From Oscillospiraceae bacterium (GTDB taxonomy: Bacteria > Bacillota > Clostridia > Oscillospirales > Ruminococcaceae): a DNA stretch of 62,003 nt. Position 1 is the first letter of the stretch. The number at the start of each line of letters is the position of its first letter. This document shows positions 27,477 to 36,956 of this stretch, in pieces. Below the pieces are notes generated by a model that was not told the DNA's origin, searched no databases, and was given only the letters and a program-made list of their open reading frames with translations. Position numbers and translations under genes: made by a program. Location: positions 1-62,003 of the forward strand of contig JAFTVU010000018.1 in assembly GCA_017465665.1 (NCBI GenBank), given 5' to 3'.

Positions 27477-29222
27477 TTGCTGAAACTCGCAAGATATCTG
27501 AAGCATTTCAAGCTGCATGTATCGCTCGGACCTGCCTGCAAGCTGGTCGAAGCGGTATTTGAGCTGTTTGTGCCGCTGGTAATGGCGGACATCATAGATA
27601 AAGGCATTGCCGCAGGCGATAAGGAGCTTATCCTCAAAAACGGCGGTATCCTTATCATTCTTGCCGTGTGCGGACTTTCGTTCACGCTGGTATGTCAGTA
27701 CCTTGCTTCGGTCGCGTCACAGGGTGTAGGAACACTGCTGCGCCGCGATCTGTACGCATATGTAAACACGCTCTCATATAAGGAGATAGATAAGATAGGC
27801 ACATCCGCACTGGTGACCCGTATCGCAAACGACGTTAATCAGGTGCAGACTGCTGTTGCAATGCTGATTCGTCTTGTTATCAGAGCGCCGTTCCTTGTTG
27901 TCGGCGCAACTGTTATGGCATTCTCCATCAACCCTAAGCTGTCACTGATATTCTTTGGCTGCATGATAGCCATCGTGCTTATCATGTACCCCATCATGCA
28001 GGTGACAGTAAAGCTGTTCAAGCGCCAGCAGAAGAGCCTTGACGGCATCTCCCGCATAACACGCGAAAACCTTTCAGGTGTGAGAGTGGTACGCGCCTTT
28101 GCCCGTCAGGAATACGAAAAGGAACGCTTTGAAAAGAATGCAGAGGAATACCGTGTGTTCGCACTTAAAGCAGGACGTATCAATGCGCTGCTGAACCCTG
28201 CCATCTTTATCGTGGTAAATGTAGCGTACCTGCTCATAGTTTATTTCGGCGGTGGAATGGTATCCGTTGACGGACTTACACAGGGCGAGGTCATCGCTCT
28301 TGTAAACTATATGACCCAGATATCTCTTGCACTGGTGGTAGTAGCTAATCTCGTGACCATCTTCACAAAGGCAGCTGCTTCCTCACAGCGTATCAATGAG
28401 ATCTTTGATATGCAGCCCTCCGTTGTGGGAGCCGAAAGCTCCCCCGAAACAGACTCCAACGCTCCTGCAATTGAGTTCAGGGATGTCAGCTTCTCTTATC
28501 TTGACGGCGAGGGTGCTGAAAGATCACTGGAGCATATCAGCTTTGAGCTGAACAAGGGTGATGTGCTGGGTATCATCGGCGGTACAGGCTCAGGCAAGAC
28601 TACCCTTGTAAATCTGCTTGCACGCTTCTACGATGCCACTGAGGGCGCTGTGCTTATAAACGGTGCAGATGTCCGCAGCTACCCCGATAAGGAGCTGAGA
28701 AACATCATCGGACTGGTACCGCAGAAAACAGAATTGCTCAGCGGCACTATCCGCGATAACATGACCATGGGCAGAGAGGATATCTCTGACGAGCGCATCC
28801 TCGCAGCGCTGGAAACAGCACAGGCAAAGGAATTCACCGATGCGCTCACCGAGGGGCTGGATTCCCGTATACTTCAGGGCGGAAAGAACTTTTCAGGCGG
28901 TCAGAAGCAACGCCTTTCCATTGCACGTGCTATTGCAAGAGATCCTCAGATACTCATACTGGACGACAGCTCCAGTGCTCTAGACTATGCTACTGATGCG
29001 AAGCTCAGAAAAGCACTCAAGGAGCTGGATATGACCTGCGTTATCGTATCCCAGAGAGCCAACAGTATCCGCCATGCCGATAAGATAATCGTGCTTGATG
29101 ACGGTGAGGCCGCAGGAATGGGCACGCACGCTCAGCTTCTGCGCGAATGTGAGGTCTACCGCGAGATCTGCCTGACCCAGTACACGGAGCAGAAACTGAA
29201 AGAACAGGAAACGGAGGGATAA
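27477..29222 (+). CDS. ABC exporter subunit with degenerate ATP site (heterodimer partner 1)
   Basis: 581 residues, beginning at a TTG codon 8 nt after GGAGG. A six-span membrane domain (about 1-310) is fused to a nucleotide-binding domain with Walker A GGTGSGKT, signature SGGQKQR and Walker B LILDDSSSALD. The catalytic Glu after Walker B is Asp, and the switch His is Gln (VSQR). These are the normal marks of the non-catalytic half of a heterodimeric type IV exporter (TM287/288, BmrCD group). The partner gene follows after 3 bp. The transported compound is unknown, possibly drugs or lipids. Confidence 0.92.
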   Translation: MLKLARYLKHFKLHVSLGPACKLVEAVFELFVPLVMADIIDKGIAAGDKELILKNGGILIILAVCGLSFTLVCQYLASVASQGVGTLLRRDLYAYVNTLSYKEIDKIGTSALVTRIANDVNQVQTAVAMLIRLVIRAPFLVVGATVMAFSINPKLSLIFFGCMIAIVLIMYPIMQVTVKLFKRQQKSLDGISRITRENLSGVRVVRAFARQEYEKERFEKNAEEYRVFALKAGRINALLNPAIFIVVNVAYLLIVYFGGGMVSVDGLTQGEVIALVNYMTQISLALVVVANLVTIFTKAAASSQRINEIFDMQPSVVGAESSPETDSNAPAIEFRDVSFSYLDGEGAERSLEHISFELNKGDVLGIIGGTGSGKTTLVNLLARFYDATEGAVLINGADVRSYPDKELRNIIGLVPQKTELLSGTIRDNMTMGREDISDERILAALETAQAKEFTDALTEGLDSRILQGGKNFSGGQKQRLSIARAIARDPQILILDDSSSALDYATDAKLRKALKELDMTCVIVSQRANSIRHADKIIVLDDGEAAGMGTHAQLLRECEVYREICLTQYTEQKLKEQETEG

Positions 29223-29225
29223 GCA

Positions 29226-30971
29226 GTGGCAAAAAAGGACAAAAAGGGCGCGCTGCTGCGTATCCTCAGATATGTAAAGCCGCAGTTGTGGCTCGTTATC
29301 GTAGCGCTGATATGCGCTGCGGCAAGCGTACTGCTTTCGCTGTATACGACAGTGCTTGTGGGTGACGCTGTGGATTGCATCGGCATAAACGGCTCTGATT
29401 TTACAAAGATGTCTCCTATACTTATCCGTATGGCGATCATCATTCCGTTGGTGGCAGGCTTTCAGTGGCTGATGTACTTCTGCACCAACGCCATAACTCA
29501 CCGCACAGTAAAAGCACTCAGAACAGACGCTTTTGCACGTGTTCAGAAGATACCGCTCTCCTACATCGATGTCAACGCGCACGGAGATATAATCAGCCGC
29601 GTTGTAAATGATGTTGATGCGGTTTCAGACGGACTTTTACAGGGCTTCCAGCAGCTTTTCACAGGCGTTGTAACGATAGTAGGAACACTGTGCTTCATGC
29701 TTTCGCTGAGCCTGAAGATCACTCTTGTGGTGGTGCTGATAACACCTGTTTCCTTTGCGGTGGCAGCGATCATATCAAAGCTCTGCTTCAATAAATTCAG
29801 CGAGCAGTCAAAGCTCAAGGGCGAGCTTACAGGCTTTATAGATGAACACATCGGCGGTCAGAAGCTGGTCAAGGCTTTCGGCTATGAGGATGACGCCAAG
29901 GAACGCTTCAACGAAATAAACGAGCGCCTGAACGTATGCGGCAGAAGAGCACAGTTCTACTCCGCATTGACAAATCCCTGCACTCGCTTTGTAAACTCAC
30001 TGGTTTACGCAGGTGTAGGAGTTTTCGGTGCACTGAGCGTTGTTGCTTCAGGCGGCACATTCTCTGTGGGCGCGCTGTCCTGCTTCTTGCAGTACGCAAA
30101 TCAGTACACCAAGCCGTTCAACGAGATCTCAGGCGTTATCACCGAGCTTCAGAACGCTATCGCATCTGCGGGACGTATATTTGAGCTCATTGACGAGCCA
30201 GCGGAGACTCCCGATGACGATAACAAGGTGCTTGAAAACTGCGACGGCAACGTAACACTCGATGATGTGAGCTTCTCTTATGTTCCCGAAAAGCCTCTTA
30301 TCGAGAATCTTAACCTCGCAGTGAAAAGCGGCCAGCATATCGCCATCGTCGGACCTACGGGCTGCGGCAAGACCACGCTCATCAATCTGCTCATGCGTTT
30401 CTATGACGTGGTGGGCGGTGAGATACGAGTAAGCGGCGAGCCGATAAAGGATATCACCCGAAACAGCTTACGCAGCAGCTTTGGAATCGTGCTTCAGGAA
30501 ACATGGCTGTTCAAGGGAACTGTACGCGAAAACATCGCCTACGGCAGACCCGACGCTCCGCTTGAGGAAGTAATTGCCGCTGCCAAGGCAGCCCATGCAC
30601 ACAGCTTCATCCGCAGACTTCCGCAGGGCTATGATACCGTGATAAGCGACGGCGGCGACCTTTCACAGGGACAGAAGCAGCTGCTCAGCATAGCACGAGT
30701 AATGCTTACACTTCCGCCGATGCTGATACTGGACGAGGCTACCTCCTCCATCGATACCCGTACAGAAATGCGTATCCAGAGCGCCTTTGACAGGATGATG
30801 AAAGGCAGAACGAGCTTCGTAGTAGCTCACCGACTGTCTACCATCCGTGAGGCTGACTGCATACTCGTCATGAAAGCCGGTCACATCGTTGAGCAGGGCA
30901 ATCATAACGAGCTCATGGCAAACCGCGGCTTCTATTATGAGCTGATAAACTCCAGACAGGAGAACGCATAA
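29226..30971 (+). CDS. ABC exporter subunit with catalytic ATP site (heterodimer partner 2)
   Basis: 581 residues from a GTG start with GGAGGG inside the end of the previous gene. Membrane domain, then NBD with Walker A GPTGCGKT, Walker B LILDEATSSID with the catalytic Glu, and the switch His in VAHRLST. The signature is LSQGQKQ instead of LSGGQ, the known degenerate form in this partner. Together with the upstream subunit it makes one consensus and one degenerate ATP site. Both subunits have the same length. A strong terminator follows. Confidence 0.92.
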   Translation: MAKKDKKGALLRILRYVKPQLWLVIVALICAAASVLLSLYTTVLVGDAVDCIGINGSDFTKMSPILIRMAIIIPLVAGFQWLMYFCTNAITHRTVKALRTDAFARVQKIPLSYIDVNAHGDIISRVVNDVDAVSDGLLQGFQQLFTGVVTIVGTLCFMLSLSLKITLVVVLITPVSFAVAAIISKLCFNKFSEQSKLKGELTGFIDEHIGGQKLVKAFGYEDDAKERFNEINERLNVCGRRAQFYSALTNPCTRFVNSLVYAGVGVFGALSVVASGGTFSVGALSCFLQYANQYTKPFNEISGVITELQNAIASAGRIFELIDEPAETPDDDNKVLENCDGNVTLDDVSFSYVPEKPLIENLNLAVKSGQHIAIVGPTGCGKTTLINLLMRFYDVVGGEIRVSGEPIKDITRNSLRSSFGIVLQETWLFKGTVRENIAYGRPDAPLEEVIAAAKAAHAHSFIRRLPQGYDTVISDGGDLSQGQKQLLSIARVMLTLPPMLILDEATSSIDTRTEMRIQSAFDRMMKGRTSFVVAHRLSTIREADCILVMKAGHIVEQGNHNELMANRGFYYELINSRQENA

Positions 30972-30996
30972 TTCTATATAGCGCTCATAAAATATT

Positions 30997-31028
30997 ACCC
31001 GTGAAGAAATCTTCACGGGTTACTTTTT
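30997..31028 (+). terminator. Terminator after the ABC exporter operon
   Basis: ACCCGTGAAG (30997-31006) pairs with CTTCACGGGT (31011-31020), then TACTTTTTT. Confidence 0.85.
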
Positions 31029-31052
31029 TCTCATAGATAGATCGAATTTGGT

Positions 31053-31835
31053 TTATTTCTTTTTTAATATATCCAATGTATGATTTGACGCACCGATGAT
31101 ATCCTGCCTTTCGCAGATTGCAAGATGATATTCGACCCACTTAGAAAAAGTATATTCATCCATCTGGTCAATGCATTCACGAATATAGTGCGTTGCGCCA
31201 TCGGTAGCAATAAGCTTTATACGTTCAACATCCACGCAACTGTCCAGTGCCGCGATTTCTTCCGTGCGTATCAGTTCAAAAAGCTCTTTCGGCTCACTTT
31301 TACAATGCCAGTCCTCACTTATCATATCGTTTTCCAGTACCTTTTTTAAATTGTTGTGAAGAAATACATGCTGTATTATCGTGGATTCATTCATACAATA
31401 TGCAACCATGATGATACCACCTTGTTTTGTCACTCTCACTGCTTCAGACAACGCCCTGATCTTATCCTCATTTGAATACAAATGATACATAGGACCAAGA
31501 ACAAGTGTCATATCAAAAGTATTATCGGAAAGCATAGATAGTTCAAGTGCATTGCCTTCTATCACCTCAATAGATTCATTACCGATAAGCTTGCTCTTCA
31601 ATATATCGATGTTGTGTTTTACTAGTTCAACAGCGGTTACAGCATATCCTTCCTGAGCTAAAGATACGCTGTATCGTCCTGTACCTGCACCGACTTCAAG
31701 AATTTTTGGATGTTTGACCTTGCACAAAAAATCGTGTACATACTTTTGCGTTGTAATATACTCAACCTGACCGTGCTGAGATAACAAGCGTTTGTCCTCA
31801 TTTATACTGTTGTAAAAATCATTGATATAATCCAC
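31053..31835 (-). CDS. Class I SAM-dependent methyltransferase
   Basis: 260 residues, starting at a GTG (31835) with AAGGTGG upstream. Motif I is ILEVGAGTGRYSVSLA (44-59), the acidic end of strand 2 is AVELV, and motif IV is LVLGPMYHL. This last form is typical of small-molecule methyltransferases annotated only to superfamily. The gene is richer in A+T than its neighbours, which hints at horizontal acquisition. It is not clearly in an operon. Substrate unknown. Confidence 0.85.
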   Translation of the reverse strand: MDYINDFYNSINEDKRLLSQHGQVEYITTQKYVHDFLCKVKHPKILEVGAGTGRYSVSLAQEGYAVTAVELVKHNIDILKSKLIGNESIEVIEGNALELSMLSDNTFDMTLVLGPMYHLYSNEDKIRALSEAVRVTKQGGIIMVAYCMNESTIIQHVFLHNNLKKVLENDMISEDWHCKSEPKELFELIRTEEIAALDSCVDVERIKLIATDGATHYIRECIDQMDEYTFSKWVEYHLAICERQDIIGASNHTLDILKKK

Positions 31836-31898
31836 CTTATCACCACCTTGATATCAAATTATAATTGATTAAGCCATAACAAGAATGACAGTAGCAAT

Positions 31899-31933
31899 GC
31901 AAAGCCGCTTATATACATTATAAGCGGCTTTGC
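31899..31933. terminator. Hairpin downstream of trpB
   Basis: A perfect 15-bp stem, GCAAAGCCGCTTATA (31899-31913) with TATAAGCGGCTTTGC (31919-31933). It follows trpB on the minus strand but lacks a good T-tract. Confidence 0.6.
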
Positions 31934-31940
31934 AGATTTA

Positions 31941-33158
31941 TCATCTGATACCGTAGTGCTCAATGATATAATCCATATCCTTATCACCTCTGCCCGAGAG
32001 ATTGATGAGGATAGAGCCATGCTTCATCTGCTTTGCAAGCTTTATTCCATACGCTACCGCATGGGAGCTCTCGATCGCGGGAATTATTCCCTCCATACGG
32101 GAAAGCGTGAAGAATGCGTCGATAGTCTCATCATCGTTGATGACATCGTATTTTACTCTGCCGATATCGCGCAGGAATGCGTGCTCAGGTCCTGAGGATG
32201 GGTAATCCAGACCGCTTGCAACGGAGTACACGGGCGCAGGCTCGCCGTTTTCATCCTTAAGCATGATGCTGTTGAAGCCATGCATCACACCCTCCTCTCC
32301 GTATTGTAGGCTGGCAGCGTGATCGCCCAGCCTTTCACCTCTGCCAAGAGGTTCAATGCCGTAGATATCCACCGGATCGTTCAGGAAGCCCGAAAACATT
32401 CCCATCGCATTCGAACCGCCGCCAACACACGCAACCACCGCATCGGGAAGCTCGCCCGTCATTTCAAGGAACTGCTCGCGTGCCTCTATTCCGACTACGC
32501 TCTGGAAATCGCGCACCATCATAGGGAACGGATGAGGACCTACCACCGAGCCTATACAATAGATGCAATCCTTGTATTCTCTGCAGTATGCTTCAAATGC
32601 AGCGTCTACCGCCTCTTTGAGTGTTGCAAGTCCATGAGTTACTTCAACAACATTTGCTCCGAGTATCTTCATTCTCGCAACATTGGGAGCCTGCTTCTTG
32701 ATATCCACACTGCCCATATAGATATCGCACTCAAGTCCGAAATATGCCGCTGCAGTAGCCAGCGCTACGCCATGCTGACCTGCGCCAGTCTCTGCAATGA
32801 CTTTCTTCTTGCCCATATATTTTGCAAGCAGCGCTTCGCCCATACAGTGATTGAGCTTATGCGCGCCTGTGTGGTTGAGATCCTCGCGCTTTACATAAAG
32901 CTGTACATCGCCAAGGCTGTTGGAGAGCCTCTCAAGATAGGATATGGGAGTGGGTCTGCCCTGGAACTCCTTGCGTATCTTTCTCAGCTCACCGATAAAT
33001 TTTGAGGATTTGCATATCGTATAATATGCCTCTGTTATCTCCGCCATAGCTTTTTTCAGATCATCGGGAATGAACGCTCCGCCGTATCTGCCATAAAAGC
33101 CGTTGTTATCGGGGTAGTTCTTGAAGTAGTTAGTGAATTCAAAGTTATTGTGTGTCAT
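31941..33158 (-). CDS. trpB: Tryptophan synthase beta subunit
   Basis: 405 residues, usual for TrpB1. PLP Lys101 is in HTGAHKLN, catalytic Glu124 in AETGAGQHG, and the phosphate-binding GGGSNAMG is present. It condenses indole with serine to tryptophan. No trpA or other trp gene is near; a lone trpB behind a tryptophan T-box suggests indole use or an otherwise scattered pathway. The start has GGAGG (9 nt) and lies inside the end of a 33-codon upstream frame. Confidence 0.94.
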   Translation of the reverse strand: MTHNNFEFTNYFKNYPDNNGFYGRYGGAFIPDDLKKAMAEITEAYYTICKSSKFIGELRKIRKEFQGRPTPISYLERLSNSLGDVQLYVKREDLNHTGAHKLNHCMGEALLAKYMGKKKVIAETGAGQHGVALATAAAYFGLECDIYMGSVDIKKQAPNVARMKILGANVVEVTHGLATLKEAVDAAFEAYCREYKDCIYCIGSVVGPHPFPMMVRDFQSVVGIEAREQFLEMTGELPDAVVACVGGGSNAMGMFSGFLNDPVDIYGIEPLGRGERLGDHAASLQYGEEGVMHGFNSIMLKDENGEPAPVYSVASGLDYPSSGPEHAFLRDIGRVKYDVINDDETIDAFFTLSRMEGIIPAIESSHAVAYGIKLAKQMKHGSILINLSGRGDKDMDYIIEHYGIR

Positions 33159-33246
33159 GATCAGATTCCTCCGTTAAATAAAAAATATAGTTATAGTCAG
33201 TTTTGAAGTCATCCGAGCCACGCCATCGTTTTACCAGCAGAAACAT
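33145..33246 (-). CDS. 33-residue ORF between the T-box and trpB, overlapping the trpB start
   Basis: The minus-strand ATG at 33246 has an excellent AGGAGG site. The frame ([15 protein letters not shown]...) contains one Trp codon and is rich in Asp and Tyr. It ends 14 nt inside trpB in another frame. Such overlap usually couples translation of the second gene to the first. No family is recognised. It may be a true small protein, a translational-coupling leader, or a relic of a truncated gene. Confidence 0.5.
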   Translation of the reverse strand: MFLLVKRWRGSDDFKTDYNYIFYLTEESDHDTQ

Positions 33247-33283
33247 ATTATCTCCTCCTAATATCGTATTTTTCTGCCGAAAA

Positions 33284-33587
33284 CAAAAACGCCCCCGACA
33301 GAAGTATACTCTTCTGTCAAGGACGAATAAATACTTATCCGCGGTGCCACCTTGATTCACAGCAATGACGCTGTGCGCTTGCGGGATACCTGCATATCCC
33401 CGGCAACTGACGTATGCCCCACGTCGCAGAATACTCTGTGCGCCTACAGTTGGCTTACACATTTGACTGCGCCCTCAGCGGTCCATTTGACAACTTGTTT
33501 CTTACCTGACTCTCAGCACCACAGGTTCTCTGTAAAGGCATCATTGCCGTTATCTCCGCATCAACGGTTTAGGTTATTCACTTGTTT
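33284..33587 (-). promoter_or_regulatory. T-box riboswitch, tryptophan-specific (UGG specifier)
   Basis: On the minus strand, Stem I has the distal AGAGAACC...GGTGCTGAGAG region and a specifier loop reading CAAA-UGG-A-CCGCU-GAG. This matches the glyQS layout (GAAA-codon-A-stem-GAG), so the codon is UGG (plus 33483-33485). The T-box core AAGGTGGCACCGCGG is at 33339-33353. Its UGGC pairs with the GCCA end expected of tRNA-Trp (G73). A 14-bp terminator (GTCCTTGACAGAAG arm, 33291-33324) and a T-run follow. Uncharged tRNA-Trp should prevent termination and raise trpB expression. Confidence 0.93.
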
Positions 33588-33592
33588 AGTAC

Positions 33593-33621
33593 AGTATATC
33601 ACCGCACTTTGATTTTGTCAA
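33593..33621 (-). promoter_or_regulatory. Promoter of the T-box-trpB transcript
   Basis: On the minus strand TTGACA (33616-33621), 17 bp, TATACT (33593-33598), 20 bp after the histidine kinase stop codon. Confidence 0.8.
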
Positions 33622-33640
33622 CACTTTTTTTAAAAAAATT

Positions 33641-35971
33641 TTATGGCGCTTCGATATTGAGCAGCTCCTCGATATTGAAATCAAGTATCAGCGATCGCAC
33701 ATACTCTATCTTTTCCGCCTTATCTGCACTGAAACGAAATGTCCCCAGCTTTGCCGAAAGCTCGTCCAGCCTGTCCACATCCATATCCTCGGCGGCTGCG
33801 CGTATACCTGCGAATATCTCCTCCACCTCAGCCTGATCATCCTCGGAATCTTTAGCAGCAGTGTTTGCTGCAGACGGAAGCAGATCATAATAACTGAGCC
33901 AGCGCTCTATAAAAAGCGGATGCAGCGTGTTGATAACGAATGTGTTGCTGCCCTTTGCGGCATTCTCAAGCTCCAGTGCCATACCTGCAAGAGGGGTTAT
34001 ACCGACCAGCGCCGCGCTGCTCTTCATGCTATGCACCTTGATGCGGTAGCTGTCAAGACAGTTATCCAGATCTCTGAAATAACGCTCCAGCTCAGATGCG
34101 TCTTTTTTCAGAGAGCCTCTGAGCATACTTACTGTTTCCAGCAGCTTTTCATCATCGCCGAAATGAGAGCGTGCGTTGTTCCAGTCAACGCCGTCTATCT
34201 GAGGCAATCGAACCTCTTTTCTTTCATCCATAGCAGGCTCTGCAGCATAAGTGCCTATATCCAGCAATGAAGCTATCAGCTTTTCAAGTCTGCGCGGCTC
34301 AACAGGCTTTGAAAGGAAAGCGTTAAAGCCGTTGCTGAGATAAAACTCCTCTGCTCCTGCTATAGCATTTGCAGTCAGTGCAACAACAGGCGCTTCAGCG
34401 CTCAGATTATCCTCATGCATATTGCGAAGCGCTTCAAGCGTCTGCACGCCATCCATCTCTGGCATCATGTGATCCATAAAGATGATATCGTATTTATTCT
34501 GCTTTACAAGCTCAAGACACTCCGCACCGCTTGCTGCTTCAGTTATCTGCATTCCTGTCTTTTTAAGCAGCAACGAGAACACCTTACGGTTCATCTCGTT
34601 ATCATCCACCACAAGGACCCTTGCCCAATCAGCGGCGAACTGTGCCGAATACTCCTTATGCTCATGCTCACGCTGGAGACCCAGCTTTCCTATAGGCGCA
34701 GAGTCCTCCACTTTCTGCTTTAAAACAAATGAAAAATCCGAGCCCTCGCCGTAAACGCTCGCAACTGCAAGCTCCGAACCCATCAGCTTCAGCAGCTCAT
34801 TTGTGATAGCGAGTCCGAGACCGGTTCCCTCGATACTGCGGTTGCGGCTCTCATCTATTCTGTTGAACGCGCCGAACAGATCTCCGACATCCTCCTGTTT
34901 AATTCCTATACCCGTATCCTTTACACTGAAATGCAGTCTGCCATCGCCCAGATACTTTATCTCAAGCGTAACACTGCCTGCATGAGTATATTTTATGGCA
35001 TTACTGAGCAGATTTGTGAGTATCTCCTTGATACGCACATCATCACCCACAAGCACGGACGGCAGGTCTTCATCGGCTATGATATTCAGCTTAAGACCTT
35101 TTCCCTGCGCCCTGAAGCGAAACAGGCTGTATATATCATTTATCAGAGAAGCTGTGCTGTACCGAACGGAAAGGATAGTCAGCTTGCCCTCCTCTATCTT
35201 TGTAATATCAAGTATATCGTTGACTATACCTAGCAGGGACTCTGCCGCGATCTTCGCCTCCGAAGCGTAATTCAGCACGTCATCTTCCTTGCTTTCACGC
35301 AGTATCATCTCATTCATACCCATGATCGCATTGATTGGTGTGCGGATCTCATGCGACATATTCGCAAGGAACAGCGATTTGGTCTTGGTTGCCTCCTGCG
35401 CCTGATCGCACTTTGCCTCTACTACCTTGAGCAGATCGTCAAGGCTTCGCTCCTGCTCGTAATTCTGACGCTGCTGGAACGTGATGATGTTCGTCATACT
35501 TACGATGACCCAATTCGTTACCAACGTTACGATAGTACCGAATGTGTATTCCAGCATAGTCTGGCGTGAGCCTGTATAGATACTTACGAATGCCGCCACC
35601 AGCACCACAACGATAACCGATGCTATCATATGGAAACGCGAAATCTTTGGATCAAGGAACACAAAGATCGTTATCGCACTGAAAAAGACCGCATAAATAA
35701 ACACCTGTGCAGAATCAAACGCTACCGAAATAAACGCGCCCACGACGAAAAAGGTGATGCTCTGAATATATTTATGCGCTTTCTCACTCAGAAAATGCTT
35801 GTGTATATTTACGCCGAGCATCACATCCAGAGCGACCGCAGGCACTACAAACCCGATCATTGCATACAGAGGCATACGATGATATACGATACTCATGATC
35901 AATACCACTAACTGCTCAAAAATACTGAAATACAAATTGCAGCGGGCACCCGACTTGAATGAGCCTATCAT
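33641..35971 (-). CDS. Hybrid histidine kinase with receiver and HPt domains
   Basis: 776 residues. About five or six membrane spans lie in residues 18-162, with hardly any extracellular loop, so it likely senses a membrane or intracellular signal. Next come a short coiled coil, HisKA with His207 (ANMSHEIRTP), an ATPase domain with N box LLSNAIKY, GTGLGL and DTGIGI, a receiver (about 451-570) with Asp500 in FMDHMMP, and a C-terminal HPt domain with His647 in VHSMKSS. This is a complete phosphorelay up to HPt. The final acceptor may be the single-domain regulator two genes upstream. The start overlaps the kinase-like gene before it by 4 bp. Confidence 0.92.
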   Translation of the reverse strand: MIGSFKSGARCNLYFSIFEQLVVLIMSIVYHRMPLYAMIGFVVPAVALDVMLGVNIHKHFLSEKAHKYIQSITFFVVGAFISVAFDSAQVFIYAVFFSAITIFVFLDPKISRFHMIASVIVVVLVAAFVSIYTGSRQTMLEYTFGTIVTLVTNWVIVSMTNIITFQQRQNYEQERSLDDLLKVVEAKCDQAQEATKTKSLFLANMSHEIRTPINAIMGMNEMILRESKEDDVLNYASEAKIAAESLLGIVNDILDITKIEEGKLTILSVRYSTASLINDIYSLFRFRAQGKGLKLNIIADEDLPSVLVGDDVRIKEILTNLLSNAIKYTHAGSVTLEIKYLGDGRLHFSVKDTGIGIKQEDVGDLFGAFNRIDESRNRSIEGTGLGLAITNELLKLMGSELAVASVYGEGSDFSFVLKQKVEDSAPIGKLGLQREHEHKEYSAQFAADWARVLVVDDNEMNRKVFSLLLKKTGMQITEAASGAECLELVKQNKYDIIFMDHMMPEMDGVQTLEALRNMHEDNLSAEAPVVALTANAIAGAEEFYLSNGFNAFLSKPVEPRRLEKLIASLLDIGTYAAEPAMDERKEVRLPQIDGVDWNNARSHFGDDEKLLETVSMLRGSLKKDASELERYFRDLDNCLDSYRIKVHSMKSSAALVGITPLAGMALELENAAKGSNTFVINTLHPLFIERWLSYYDLLPSAANTAAKDSEDDQAEVEEIFAGIRAAAEDMDVDRLDELSAKLGTFRFSADKAEKIEYVRSLILDFNIEELLNIEAP

Positions 35972-36879
35972 ACCCTCACCCCTTTCGGAACAACAAAGCT
36001 TAACCCCTTATGCACTATCTCAGCATTGCACTCGGTTATATTCTTGATAAGATCGCCGTCCAGATTTACGGTAAACGGCGAGCCGTCTGTACGGCGTATT
36101 TTTATACGCGAACACTCTCCGTGCCGCATGAGCTTCTTCACCTTATCGTATTTCTTTCCTGTAAGAGCCGTCAACGTGGGCAGCAGCGGAATACCGCGCT
36201 TGTTGCCGGAAAGCCTGTATATCGCTTTTCCATCGTCTACACAGGTATGCTCCGCAAAAAACATATTACCTCCGAAAACACAGCCGTTTCCGATAAATAT
36301 CTCCGCAAACCTGCCGGTAAATATCTCATCGTCAAGCGTCACTTCATAGTCCAGCGTCTTGGAAACGAATATGGAATAGATAGTTGAAACAAAATAAGGT
36401 ACTTCCTCACCGATAAAACGTAGTATACGATAATCGTTCATCTTGTCAACGCAGTTGCTGTCAAGACCTGTAGAAAGCGTATTGAGCGATACACCGTGAT
36501 CTGTGCGTATGTAATCCACCTTGATAACATCGCCGTTTATCAGCTCCTCTATCTGATGGAAACGCTGCTCATCCTCCCCGAACATCTTCAGAAAATCGTT
36601 GGTAAGTCCGCAGGGAAAGAATGCGACCTCCGCCTTGGAAAGATCATCGAAGCCCGCAAGCATATTACGCATAGTACCCGAACCTCCACAGCAGTAAAAG
36701 CGCAGCTCATCCCCCTGAAATATATGCTGTATCTTCTTTACAAGCTCTGTTTCATAGCCTGCATATCTTGTATTGAACACAAAATAATTAAGATCTGATA
36801 TCGCAGAGAGCTTAGTACGAAGATCATCCGCAAAGGTCTTGTTTCCCGCAAAGGGATTTATGATGAAAATATGTATCAT
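35968..36879 (-). CDS. Diacylglycerol kinase-like protein (DAGK catalytic family)
   Basis: 303 residues with the two-domain DAGK/YegS/sphingosine-kinase fold: N-terminal INPFAG (7-12) and the nucleotide loop CGGSGTMRNMLAG (64-76). The usual GGDGT reads GGSGT, with Ser67 for Asp. Later motifs such as STGLDSN and FIGNGCVFGG are kept. It may be a lipid kinase with altered activity or a lipid-binding relative. It sits between a receiver protein and a hybrid histidine kinase in one operon, an unusual partner for a phosphorelay. Confidence 0.83.
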   Translation of the reverse strand: MIHIFIINPFAGNKTFADDLRTKLSAISDLNYFVFNTRYAGYETELVKKIQHIFQGDELRFYCCGGSGTMRNMLAGFDDLSKAEVAFFPCGLTNDFLKMFGEDEQRFHQIEELINGDVIKVDYIRTDHGVSLNTLSTGLDSNCVDKMNDYRILRFIGEEVPYFVSTIYSIFVSKTLDYEVTLDDEIFTGRFAEIFIGNGCVFGGNMFFAEHTCVDDGKAIYRLSGNKRGIPLLPTLTALTGKKYDKVKKLMRHGECSRIKIRRTDGSPFTVNLDGDLIKNITECNAEIVHKGLSFVVPKGVRV

Positions 36880-36905
36880 AGTATCCTCCGCCGCAAAAAT
36901 GCAAA

Positions 36906-36952
36906 AACGGCAACCTCGGCGTACTGTTGCTTGTACTCCGCGCTGCCGCCGT
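36906..36952 (-). terminator. Imperfect hairpin between response regulator and kinase-like genes
   Basis: Arms around AACGGC...GCCGTT with inner GTAC pairs precede GTTTTTGCATTTTT on the minus strand. It may lower expression of the downstream two genes relative to the regulator. Confidence 0.45.
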
Positions 36953-36956
36953 TATG

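Noticed and set aside
27477-30971. Degenerate ATPase motifs as signs of broken ABC genes
   Set aside because: Asp after Walker B and Gln for the switch His in one subunit, with LSQGQ in the other, are the normal complementary pattern of heterodimeric exporters.
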